Positions 1-7,857 of a stretch of 64,000 bases of DNA are shown piece after piece. The notes beneath the pieces were generated by a model. The model was given only the letters and a program-made list of their open reading frames with translations. It did not search any database and was not told the origin of the DNA. The translations under genes and the position numbers were made by a program. Numbering within the stretch: position 1 is the first letter of the stretch; every line of letters starts with the position of its first letter. Origin of the DNA: Sphingobacterium faecale (GTDB lineage: Bacteria > Bacteroidota > Bacteroidia > Sphingobacteriales > Sphingobacteriaceae); contig NZ_JAERTY010000003.1 of assembly GCF_016746095.1 (NCBI RefSeq), positions 124,001 through 188,000 on the forward strand, written 5' to 3'.

Positions 1-722
1 TCAGCTATTTCAATCTCATGTCGCACCAACCTCCCGTATGCGTATTCTCTCCATTGAGGCGTATGCGAGATGGCTCCACCAAACACACGCTCGAGAATAT
101 CTTGGAAGTAGACGAAGTCGTCATCAACATCGTAAACTACGATCTAGTACAACAACAATCTTTAGCAAGTACCGAATATGCCGAAGGAGTCGACGAGTTC
201 AAAAAAGCAGGCCTCACTCCACTCCCTTCGACTTATATAAAACCACCTCGCGTAGCCGAGTCCCCAATTCAACTCGAATGCAAGGTGCAACGCGTCATAC
301 CGCTGAGTGATCTTCCTGGCGCTGGAAATCTTGTCATTGCTGAAGTATTGGCCATGCATGTGCAGGCTCATCTATTGGACGACAAAAATAATGTCAAACA
401 ACATGAACTGGACCTAGTAGCTAGACTTGGAGGCGATTGGTACTGTCGGGTGACACAGGACAACCTATTTATCGTCCCCAAACCACTTCGTAATTTAGGT
501 ATTGGGGTAGACAACCTACCCGAAGCCATCCGTCTATCTAAAGTACTGACCGGAAATCATCTAGGCTTACTGGCCAATGTAGAAATCATCCCGTCCCTAG
601 ACAATACCGTAGACGTAAATATCGATTACAGTGATTCAACGCACATACATAGCTTTGTCGCACAATTGCTAGATCAAGGAAAATTACAAGAAGCCTGGCA
701 AGTGCTATTACGAAGTATATAG
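1..722 (+). CDS. Flavin reductase family protein (5' end outside window)
   Basis: The frame is open from the window edge, with residues SYFNLMSHQPP before the first internal Met. The true start therefore lies upstream and this entry is truncated by the window. The stretch VCVFSPLRRMRDGSTKHTLEN matches the FMN-binding split-barrel family (flavoredoxin / flavin reductase-like), where the S-x(n)-KHTLEN segment follows the flavin-binding loop. The family uses FMN in NAD(P)H-dependent reduction, and the physiological partner cannot be told from sequence. The C-terminal roughly 80 residues carry the long tail seen in the Bacteroidota subgroup. It converges on the TlpA gene at 852, with a strong hairpin between them. 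Family is fairly sure, exact role unknown. Confidence 0.8.
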   Translation, partial: SYFNLMSHQPPVCVFSPLRRMRDGSTKHTLENILEVDEVVINIVNYDLVQQQSLASTEYAEGVDEFKKAGLTPLPSTYIKPPRVAESPIQLECKVQRVIPLSDLPGAGNLVIAEVLAMHVQAHLLDDKNNVKQHELDLVARLGGDWYCRVTQDNLFIVPKPLRNLGIGVDNLPEAIRLSKVLTGNHLGLLANVEIIPSLDNTVDVNIDYSDSTHIHSFVAQLLDQGKLQEAWQVLLRSI

Positions 723-752
723 GGATGTTTAAAACTTGCCCCGTCAACTTTA

Positions 753-814
753 GAAAAACGAGCGCTCAATTTGTATAAATTGAGCGCTCGTTTTATGTAA
801 ATTGAGCGCTCAAT
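753..814. terminator. Bidirectional terminator with a third palindromic copy
   Basis: Positions 755-772 and 777-794 form a perfect 18-bp inverted repeat around the core GAGCGCTC, with a 4-nt loop (gtat) and A/T tails on both sides, between convergent genes. A further self-complementary 14-mer with the same core lies at 801-814 and could pair with either arm. Confidence 0.8.
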
Positions 815-851
815 TTTCTAAAAGAACGCGGCCACCAATATCCACCTTCAG

Positions 852-1415
852 CTACTCGGCAATCAGCTTCAACAATCCATCCTTAATATTAGGGTTACCA
901 AAATCCACCATCCCCGTATGCTGTACAGCGACCTCGCCACGCTTATCCAAAATCACAGTCATCGGAATGGAGCTCGTCTCCAATTCAGAAGGTAATGGGC
1001 CGTGCAAGGTATACAACGGGAGATCAAATTTATTCTTCGCCATAAACTTAGAAGCACCTTTAATATCCTCATCCACATCAATAGCCATGAATACGATATC
1101 CTTATTTGACTTAAAATCCAAAAATAACGTGTTCAATGAAGGCATTTCCCGGATACAGGGAGGACACCAAGTCGCCCAAAAATTCATAACCACCACCTTC
1201 CCACGAAGGGAGTCCAAGGTCGTAACCCGATTATTGATATCTACAAAACTTGCACTCAAGCCAACTGTAACCTCTTTCACATCCGTTCCTACTTTTTCCA
1301 TAGCGATCGAATCTGCTAGAATAGTATTTTCTTTATCACCTGTCTCTTTAGTGTTATTGGCACAACCAACAACCAGTAGTGCCCCGGCAATCAACAACAT
1401 CATTTTTCTTTCCAT
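852..1415 (-). CDS. TlpA-family thioredoxin-fold lipoprotein
   Basis: A 187-residue protein starting with a lipoprotein signal (LLVVGC, lipid Cys at residue 18), so it probably sits on the periplasmic side of a membrane. A thioredoxin fold follows, with the redox motif WCPPC near residues 83-87 and an IPMTVILD segment holding the expected cis-proline. Such proteins reduce or exchange disulfides in envelope proteins or feed electrons to them. It is the last gene of the efflux operon, 21 bp after the adaptor gene. That placement suggests co-expression with the pump, but no substrate can be named. Confidence 0.85.
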   Translation of the reverse strand: MERKMMLLIAGALLVVGCANNTKETGDKENTILADSIAMEKVGTDVKEVTVGLSASFVDINNRVTTLDSLRGKVVVMNFWATWCPPCIREMPSLNTLFLDFKSNKDIVFMAIDVDEDIKGASKFMAKNKFDLPLYTLHGPLPSELETSSIPMTVILDKRGEVAVQHTGMVDFGNPNIKDGLLKLIAE

Positions 1416-1436
1416 ATCTGTATAATATTAATAGTG

Positions 1437-2525
1437 TTACTTCATTAAAGCCTTCACAACCTTTCCATCCGTAAGCTCTTCAGACGCACGGTTTACAACC
1501 CTATCTTCTGTCGTTATAGGCCCAAATACCTCAACCAGGTTTTCGTACGAAATACCCAAGCGTACCGGAACGCGTTCTGTCTTCCCATCTTCTACTACCC
1601 GTATTACAAACACGCCAGACTGTGCATTGACCACAGCCTCTTTAGGTACAAAGATAGTCTTCTGTGCCCGCTTCAAAGAAAGCTGTACATCAGCAAAATC
1701 TCCACCAATCAAACTTTTATCTCCATTAGGCACCTCAAATTCCAAACTCAACGAACGCGTTGTAGGGTCTATAAATTTAGCATTTCTCTTCAATTTGGTT
1801 GTAAACGTTCGATTAGGAATACTCAATACCTGAAATTCGGCAACAGTACTATCCGACACCGCCTGTCCATGCACCTCAGGTACCACAACCTTCAACTTCA
1901 GTTTATCATTGGCCACCAAATTGAACATAGGTACACCACTGTCACCCAGCAACGCTCCCGTAGAAAAATTACGTTGCGTAATAACACCGGAAAAAGGTGC
2001 ACGGATCAATAAATAATCCTCCATATACTTCGATTTTTGATAAGCACCTCCTGCTTCTACAACAGCAGCACTATCCCGCAACATATCACCGTAAGCACGT
2101 TCCAGCTCCAAGGCGGATATAGCTCCTTTTTTGCGTCCATCGACATCATGCAAACGCTTATAACGTAATTTACTAACCTCATAATTCGCCAATAACTGAT
2201 GTTGCTTCGCACGATCGGATGTACTCTGTACATCCATTTCAGGAGCCTCCATTCGAGCGAGGAGTTGCCCTTTTTGCACATAATCGCCTACATCGACATG
2301 AATCTGCCGAACGAACCCCTTGACCTTTGAAAATAACGCCACCGACTCCTGTGGCTGTAGTTCCCCCGTCAACTTAATACGATACTGCGGTTGTAACGAT
2401 TGAGGATGAGAGACTGCTAGCTCCAGCATCTCCCCTTTCTTGTCTGTCTGCTCCTGTTTATCACTGCCTTGTTGCTTACACCCAAGGAATACCATGAAAA
2501 CTAACAAAAAACTATATCTTATCAT
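1437..2525 (-). CDS. RND efflux periplasmic adaptor (membrane fusion protein), lipoprotein
   Basis: A 362-residue HlyD/AcrA-type adaptor. The N-terminus is a lipoprotein signal with lipid Cys at residue 16 (VFLGC). It is followed by a lipoyl/barrel-sandwich hybrid half (VDVGDYVQKGQLLARM), a helical hairpin (about residues 95-150), the second lipoyl half (IRAPFSGVITQR), a beta-barrel region and a C-terminal membrane-proximal domain. It bridges the inner-membrane pump encoded immediately upstream (4-bp gap) to the TolC-like channel. Substrate is not predictable. Confidence 0.9.
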   Translation of the reverse strand: MIRYSFLLVFMVFLGCKQQGSDKQEQTDKKGEMLELAVSHPQSLQPQYRIKLTGELQPQESVALFSKVKGFVRQIHVDVGDYVQKGQLLARMEAPEMDVQSTSDRAKQHQLLANYEVSKLRYKRLHDVDGRKKGAISALELERAYGDMLRDSAAVVEAGGAYQKSKYMEDYLLIRAPFSGVITQRNFSTGALLGDSGVPMFNLVANDKLKLKVVVPEVHGQAVSDSTVAEFQVLSIPNRTFTTKLKRNAKFIDPTTRSLSLEFEVPNGDKSLIGGDFADVQLSLKRAQKTIFVPKEAVVNAQSGVFVIRVVEDGKTERVPVRLGISYENLVEVFGPITTEDRVVNRASEELTDGKVVKALMK

Positions 2526-2529
2526 CTTT

Positions 2530-5500
2530 TTAATTATTATAAAACTTACTATTTACATCATCAGGATCTAGAGAAGGTTCCAAATACGTAGCCTTCTTCA
2601 TCATCAGTGAGAAAATAAGAGGAATCATCAATAAAATCACTAACGTAGAGCTAATCAAACCTCCAATTACTGCTTGACCAAGAGGTGCAATCTGCTCGCC
2701 TCCGTCGCCCATACCCAATGCCATCGGAATCATCCCCGCTACCATAGCTGCAGCTGTCATCAAAATAGGACGCAGACGGGATTTGGCGGCGATTATCGCC
2801 GCAAAACGGGCTGAAATAAAATATTTCTTACGATTCTGCTCTGCTTGATTCACCAAAAGAACCGCATTCGAAACCGACACCCCAATAGACATGATAATAC
2901 CCATATAAGACTGCAGGTTCAACGTACTTCCAAATATCCAAATGAAAAAAGAACTACCTGCAATCACAGCTGGGACAACGGATAGAATAACAAGACTGAC
3001 ACGTACCGATTGGTAGTAAGCACTCATCATAAAGAAAATAACTACAATCGCGATCGAAAGCCCTACCAAAAGCCCTGACAATGTTTCTTCTAACAACGTC
3101 AACGTTCCTTCCTTCCAAACACGCATCCCCTTCGGGACCTCACCTATTTCGCTTAGCGCCTGATCAACGGCTTTATTCGCAGTACCTAAATCCGTCTGGT
3201 GAAGGTCTGCCAAAATCGTAACATAACGATTCGGTCCTCTACGATTTACCTGTCCCGCTACAGTGCTATGGGTAATAGTAGCCACGTCCTCCAATATCGG
3301 ATAACTCTTTCCTTTTTGTAATGGCATCGCACGCAGATCTTCAACAGCTTGTATTAGATTTTCAGGAACCTGTACCTGAACCTGAAACACCAGCCCCGAT
3401 TTGGGATCTACCCAAAGGTTCTTGTCTGTAAATCGAGTCGAAGAAGTCGTTGCAGAGATATTGCGTGACACCTCTTGGACGGTCAAACCATATTGTGCGA
3501 GACGCTTACGATCGAGTTTGATATCAATAATGGGATAATGCAAAGGTTCTGCAATCTGTACATCCCTCAAAAAGTCATAATCTGACAGTTTAGACACCAA
3601 CTTTTTAGCATAAGATTCGGCAGCCATCAGCTGTGGTGCACTCACTTTGACCTCTACAGGTGTCATCGAACCTTGGCCTATGATTTTATCCATCAGCTCC
3701 ATCGGTTCGAAGTTGATGGTTACCGTAGGAAAATCTTTATCAACCCGTTCACGGATCTGTTCTTTTAATACATCATTCTTTAGACCGATTTTCTTTTTAT
3801 CCAAAGACAATTGTAAAACGCCCTCACCAGTCGTACTGTTAAAAAGAAAAATAGGGTTAATAGGATTTGCAGAAGGGTGCATACCGACAAAAGCTGAACT
3901 TATCTTCACACTATTTTCAGGTAGCATTGCTGTAATAGATTCTCCAATTTTACGAACGGTCTCTTCTGTATGTTCGAGACGTGTACCTTCCGGAAGCCGT
4001 ATACGCAACTGAAAGTCACCACCTTCAGAACGTGGCAAAATATCCGTCCCCAAAAGCGAAAACATCAAAAAGATAGCTCCGAAACTCAGGATCAAATAAC
4101 CTATTGTAGGCACTATCGAACGACGCACTAGGCGACGCACCAAAAAGGCATACTTCACATTCACACGCTCCATAAATGACCGCTTGCGACGAACGAACTG
4201 CCCGTGTACCTTAGACTTCATAATCCAATTGGCCATAATAGGAACAAAAGTCTGCGAAGCAATAAAAGAAGCGATCATCGCGAATGCGACAGCAAGCGAC
4301 AAGGGCATAAACATATCCCGAGGTATACCACTCATCATAAATGCAGGAGTAAGCACAGCTAGGATACTTAATAAAATTAACAACTTGGGTGCTGAAATCT
4401 CTAACAACGCATCCAGGATAGCTCGGGCTTTAGACTTACCCAGTTCCATATGTTGGTGAATATTTTCAATGGTAACCGTAGCTTCATCCACCAGAATACC
4501 AATCGAAAGAGCCAAACCGCTTAAAGTCATAATATTAACACTCTGACCAAAGAAATAGAGTGTGATTACTGCTGTGATAATAGCGATTGGAATGGTCAAA
4601 ACCACAATTAACGCCCCCCGGACATCTCCTAGAAAAAGAAAAACCATCAGGCCTGTCAGCAACGCACCCAAAGCTCCCTCAAAAATCAGATTAGATAACG
4701 AACGGGAGATATACACCGACTGGTCAAAAGCATAACTGATTTTAACCCCTTCAGGCAATAGATTCTCCAGCATGGGCAACGATTTCTTAAGATTGTCCAC
4801 CGCTGTTAGTGTAGATGCATCGGGTTTCTTAATGATAGGAAGATAAACAGATCGTTTACCATTGATTAAGGCATAGCCCACCGTTTGATCTGCTGCGTCC
4901 ATCACTGTAGCGACATCTCCGACCAACAAGGTGCGCCCTGGCATGATCTTAATAGGGGTTTGTAAAAACTCATCGACACCATCAGCAATAGAGTTTACCG
5001 GTGCCATAAGATTTTTGTCTCCCAATCGCACATTACCTGCAGGCGAAGGAACCGAGTTTTTAGTAATCGCCAATGTGACCTCTTCTGGACTCAAGCCTGC
5101 TGCCTTCATCTTTTGAGGATCAATATTCACCACCAAACTACGCATATTACCTCCAAATGGAGCCGGAGCCGTAATACCAGGTATATTGACAAACATAGGC
5201 CTTACTTTAGTAATAGCCATAGTCTGAAGTTCCGTCACGGAGTGTTTTTCACTATCAAAAACCAATTGTCCTACGGGAAGAGAGCTCCCGTCAAAACGGA
5301 CCACCATAGGTGGCACGGCACCTGGTGGCAAAAAACCCATGGCACGCGACACCTGCATACTCAGCTCGGCCGAAGCCTGGGACATATCCGTACCCGGATA
5401 AAAAGTCAATTTCATTAGCGAAAGACCTTGGATGCTTTTAAAATCCAATTCCTTAACACCGTTGACAAAAAGTAAAACCTTCTGAAACTCGTTCGCCATA

Positions 5501-5685
5501 AAGCCGTCCATATAGGCAGGCGAAAGCCCCCCATAGGGCATCGCTATATACATAGCAGGTGACTCAATCTCTGGAAAGATATCCACCTTAATCTTTTGAA
5601 TAACCGGCCACGAAAAATAAGCAATCGCTATGATAACCATAATGAATGCAATAGGCTTCCGAAGCGCTGTTCTAATAATATTCAT
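2530..5685 (-). CDS. RND efflux transporter permease (HAE-1/AcrB-like)
   Basis: A 1051-residue inner-membrane pump of normal family length with 12 expected membrane segments and two large periplasmic loops. The TM4 signature reads LVDEATVTIEN (about residue 400), where AcrB has the Asp-Asp pair, so Asp-Glu is present here. The TM10 region reads GVSVSNAVLLV (about residue 938), where AcrB has a lysine at the residue that is Ser here. The later RPILMT motif with its Arg is kept. The gene lies between the TolC-like gene (14-bp gap) and the adaptor. The pump should use the proton motive force to export compounds from periplasm or membrane, but the altered relay makes the coupling residues uncertain. 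Confidence 0.93.
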   Translation of the reverse strand: MNIIRTALRKPIAFIMVIIAIAYFSWPVIQKIKVDIFPEIESPAMYIAMPYGGLSPAYMDGFMANEFQKVLLFVNGVKELDFKSIQGLSLMKLTFYPGTDMSQASAELSMQVSRAMGFLPPGAVPPMVVRFDGSSLPVGQLVFDSEKHSVTELQTMAITKVRPMFVNIPGITAPAPFGGNMRSLVVNIDPQKMKAAGLSPEEVTLAITKNSVPSPAGNVRLGDKNLMAPVNSIADGVDEFLQTPIKIMPGRTLLVGDVATVMDAADQTVGYALINGKRSVYLPIIKKPDASTLTAVDNLKKSLPMLENLLPEGVKISYAFDQSVYISRSLSNLIFEGALGALLTGLMVFLFLGDVRGALIVVLTIPIAIITAVITLYFFGQSVNIMTLSGLALSIGILVDEATVTIENIHQHMELGKSKARAILDALLEISAPKLLILLSILAVLTPAFMMSGIPRDMFMPLSLAVAFAMIASFIASQTFVPIMANWIMKSKVHGQFVRRKRSFMERVNVKYAFLVRRLVRRSIVPTIGYLILSFGAIFLMFSLLGTDILPRSEGGDFQLRIRLPEGTRLEHTEETVRKIGESITAMLPENSVKISSAFVGMHPSANPINPIFLFNSTTGEGVLQLSLDKKKIGLKNDVLKEQIRERVDKDFPTVTINFEPMELMDKIIGQGSMTPVEVKVSAPQLMAAESYAKKLVSKLSDYDFLRDVQIAEPLHYPIIDIKLDRKRLAQYGLTVQEVSRNISATTSSTRFTDKNLWVDPKSGLVFQVQVQVPENLIQAVEDLRAMPLQKGKSYPILEDVATITHSTVAGQVNRRGPNRYVTILADLHQTDLGTANKAVDQALSEIGEVPKGMRVWKEGTLTLLEETLSGLLVGLSIAIVVIFFMMSAYYQSVRVSLVILSVVPAVIAGSSFFIWIFGSTLNLQSYMGIIMSIGVSVSNAVLLVNQAEQNRKKYFISARFAAIIAAKSRLRPILMTAAAMVAGMIPMALGMGDGGEQIAPLGQAVIGGLISSTLVILLMIPLIFSLMMKKATYLEPSLDPDDVNSKFYNN

Positions 5686-5699
5686 ATGTGTATTACGAT

Positions 5700-7055
5700 T
5701 TAAAAATGTTGGATAACGGGGTTAATATTCGCCTCCAGAAAAGCACGCTTTAAAACAATATTCCAATAGTTATAATACTGCAATAGATTTTGCTTCTCAA
5801 TCTGAAGTAAGATAGCTTGAACCTGTAAAAGTTCGGCCAAATTAATAAGCCCACCTTCATAGCGTACCTTATACATCTCATAAGCCTCCGAAGCCTGTTG
5901 CTTACTACGATCCGACTCCACCAGACCGGCAGCAGTCTGCCGCTCTTGAGTCGACAGATCCAGTAAACGCTGCTCCAATTCATTATCTAACAATCGGTAT
6001 TCGTCCTCGACTTTGCTCCGCTTGGCTTCGAAAATCTTACGATTAGACTTAGCCGTAAATAGCTGTTGTAAATTCCAGTTCACCCCTACGCCAACAAAAT
6101 AATTATGGGCATAGTTCTGAAACATATCACCATAACTATTGGAGGCCACACCTGATGACGAGACTCCCGAACTCCGGCTAGAAAGAGCACCTATCCCTAT
6201 AATTTGAGGCAATACTTGTTTGCTGGATTTCTTGACCAATTGGTCTAGTTTTTCCGTTTCAGTCTTCTTGATTTCTAATAAGGGCTGGAGTACATCTCCC
6301 CCTGTTTCCGCTTTCAACAAAACAAAAAAACGGGCTGCAGACTGAGCTGCTGGATTGACTGCCCCTCCAACAAATTCCGAAAGCGCATACACGCCACCTT
6401 TCAACTGTCCAGAAACATGAGATAGCTCAGACTGCACATTGTTTAATGAAGAAGATACAAGCAGCGTATCCGCACTTGGGACAATACCACTGGTCGCCAG
6501 ATCCCGAGTGAGTTCCAAAATATCCTGATACCTCTTCAGGTGCTCATGATACCAATCCGAAAGAATCTGGTAATACAGGTAATTTATATAACGTTGGGAA
6601 AGTTCATTCTGTACCAATAGCGTATATTGATTTGCTTCCCATGTAGACTGCTTTATCGCTGTAGATCCCAGAGCTTTGTCTAAATTTTTCCGTCCAAAAT
6701 TGACCAAATCCCAATTTAGACTACTTGTAGCATATTGATTAAACGTATTAGAAGAACCACCCGAGGTATTTGAGCCACTGATATTAAAAATGCCCGGCAT
6801 GGGATAAAAGGCCCCCGAAACATTATTCAACGAGCTTAATCCCTGTTGGTACTGGAGCCATACCTGTGGTTTATAACGCTCCAATGAAGACGCACTATCC
6901 AATCGGGAAATACCGATTTCCTGGTCTTTTATAGAAAATCCTTTATAATTTGCTTTTGTCTGCTGCCAATAGTCCTCGAGTACTTGACCATGCACATTAT
7001 TAGTGATAAGTCCTGTCCCAATGACGAGCAAACAAGCACATAACTTGTTGATCAT
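5700..7055 (-). CDS. TolC-family outer-membrane efflux channel
   Basis: A 451-residue protein with a Sec signal peptide (cleavage expected near residue 23) and two long alpha-helical repeats typical of outer-membrane efflux proteins. An example is the RYEGGLINLAELLQVQ-type segment near the C-terminus, which is the family's conserved YxxGxxxxxxLL pattern. It would form the trimeric exit duct for the RND pump. It precedes the pump gene in the operon, 73 bp after the small lipoprotein gene. Confidence 0.9.
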   Translation of the reverse strand: MINKLCACLLVIGTGLITNNVHGQVLEDYWQQTKANYKGFSIKDQEIGISRLDSASSLERYKPQVWLQYQQGLSSLNNVSGAFYPMPGIFNISGSNTSGGSSNTFNQYATSSLNWDLVNFGRKNLDKALGSTAIKQSTWEANQYTLLVQNELSQRYINYLYYQILSDWYHEHLKRYQDILELTRDLATSGIVPSADTLLVSSSLNNVQSELSHVSGQLKGGVYALSEFVGGAVNPAAQSAARFFVLLKAETGGDVLQPLLEIKKTETEKLDQLVKKSSKQVLPQIIGIGALSSRSSGVSSSGVASNSYGDMFQNYAHNYFVGVGVNWNLQQLFTAKSNRKIFEAKRSKVEDEYRLLDNELEQRLLDLSTQERQTAAGLVESDRSKQQASEAYEMYKVRYEGGLINLAELLQVQAILLQIEKQNLLQYYNYWNIVLKRAFLEANINPVIQHF

Positions 7056-7128
7056 CGATTAAAATTTATAGTAAAAAACACAATTAGAATAAAGAGCCCG
7101 TAGGCTTAACTTTAACAGTGTTTAAATC

Positions 7129-7467
7129 CTATAAATTGAACCGTTTTATAAAAAGGAATAGATTATTGGAGCCATAATAATAGGCCCGTGGTGGGTAAAC
7201 TCTAGAACTTTTTTGGGAAACACCTAAAAATAGAACAAAAAAGAAAGCCAATAACAATACCGAAGGAGAAAAATCGATATCGGAATGACCTACCTTCACT
7301 AAATTTTCTTTAATCTCCAATACACAAGGTGCTTCTAAAGGCGTAATCAATTTAGAATGCTTGATGGTCAATCCCGAAGAAGGTTGCGATGTAGAGCTAA
7401 GCTTAATAGATGCCTTAATAGGACAAGAGGTCAGAATAAACACCATAAAAATGCCTATGATTCGCAT
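7129..7467 (-). CDS. Small lipoprotein of unknown function heading the RND operon
   Basis: I do not recognise this family. The frame is open up to 7548, but a well-formed promoter at 7518-7548 puts the transcription start near 7512, so upstream Met codons are unlikely. The ATG at 7467 gives 112 residues beginning MRIIGIFMVFILTSC, a credible lipoprotein signal with lipid Cys at residue 15. A second hydrophobic stretch (VLLLAFFFVLFLGV) lies in the C-terminal half, followed by a Tyr/Arg-rich tail, so the protein is probably membrane-spanning as well as lipidated. It is co-directional with tolC and likely co-transcribed. Alternative: a leaderless start at 7512. Confidence 0.55.
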   Translation of the reverse strand: MRIIGIFMVFILTSCPIKASIKLSSTSQPSSGLTIKHSKLITPLEAPCVLEIKENLVKVGHSDIDFSPSVLLLAFFFVLFLGVSQKSSRVYPPRAYYYGSNNLFLFIKRFNL

Positions 7468-7517
7468 TATACATGCAAATGAGCTATTTTTTATAGTATA
7501 TAAATTATTCATCAGTA

Positions 7518-7548
7518 CAAACCTACATAAATTTACCACTATACGCAA
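7518..7548 (-). promoter_or_regulatory. Bacteroidota-type promoter for the RND efflux operon
   Basis: Read on the minus strand, a -33 TTG (7546-7548) is followed after exactly 20 bp by a -7 box TAGGTTTG (7518-7525). This fits the phylum consensus TTG-N17-23-TAnnTTTG. Predicted transcription start is near 7512. Confidence 0.65.
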
Positions 7549-7800
7549 TATAATCGCTTTCGAATATAAAATTCTGTAGCTCTCCTCAGCCTAAAAACAC
7601 CTTTAATTGAGGAAATATAGACTATTCCTCCTCAGAATAAAATAGATGTAACGCCTATTTTACCTTTTCAAGACATCATTTGACACGCTAGAGATATCCC
7701 TCCCAATAAGATATTGACAGAATTAACTTTCAAAACTTTCCATTTTGCCATCTATACGACTTAAAAAATATCTTTTTGAAAAAACAGACAACGCAATCGA

Positions 7801-7827
7801 TTGTTTAGAAGGAATTATTTATTTTTG
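7801..7827 (+). promoter_or_regulatory. glmS promoter
   Basis: A consensus -7 box TATTTTTG lies at 7820-7827, with a TTG 16 bp upstream at 7801-7803. This would give a leader of about 25 nt before the glmS ATG at 7858. No glmS ribozyme structure was seen in that short leader. Confidence 0.55.
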
Positions 7828-7857
7828 TAGTCCTATTAACAGATTAAACTTGATACT

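Larger units (their letters stand above)
7468..7857. other. Divergent intergenic region, efflux operon / glmS
   Basis: About 390 bp with no supported gene. It holds the promoter of the minus-strand efflux operon at its left end and the glmS promoter at its right end. The middle contains short CCTC/GAGG-rich segments around 7580-7640 that can pair weakly, but no clear RNA or operator was found. Confidence 0.5.

Noticed and set aside
802..1425. Plus-strand open frame of 207 codons
   Set aside because: It is the antisense shadow of the TlpA lipoprotein gene, which has a signal peptide, WCPPC motif and operon context.
7828..7857. glmS ribozyme
   Set aside because: The leader of about 30 nt is far too short, and the ribozyme is typical of Firmicutes.
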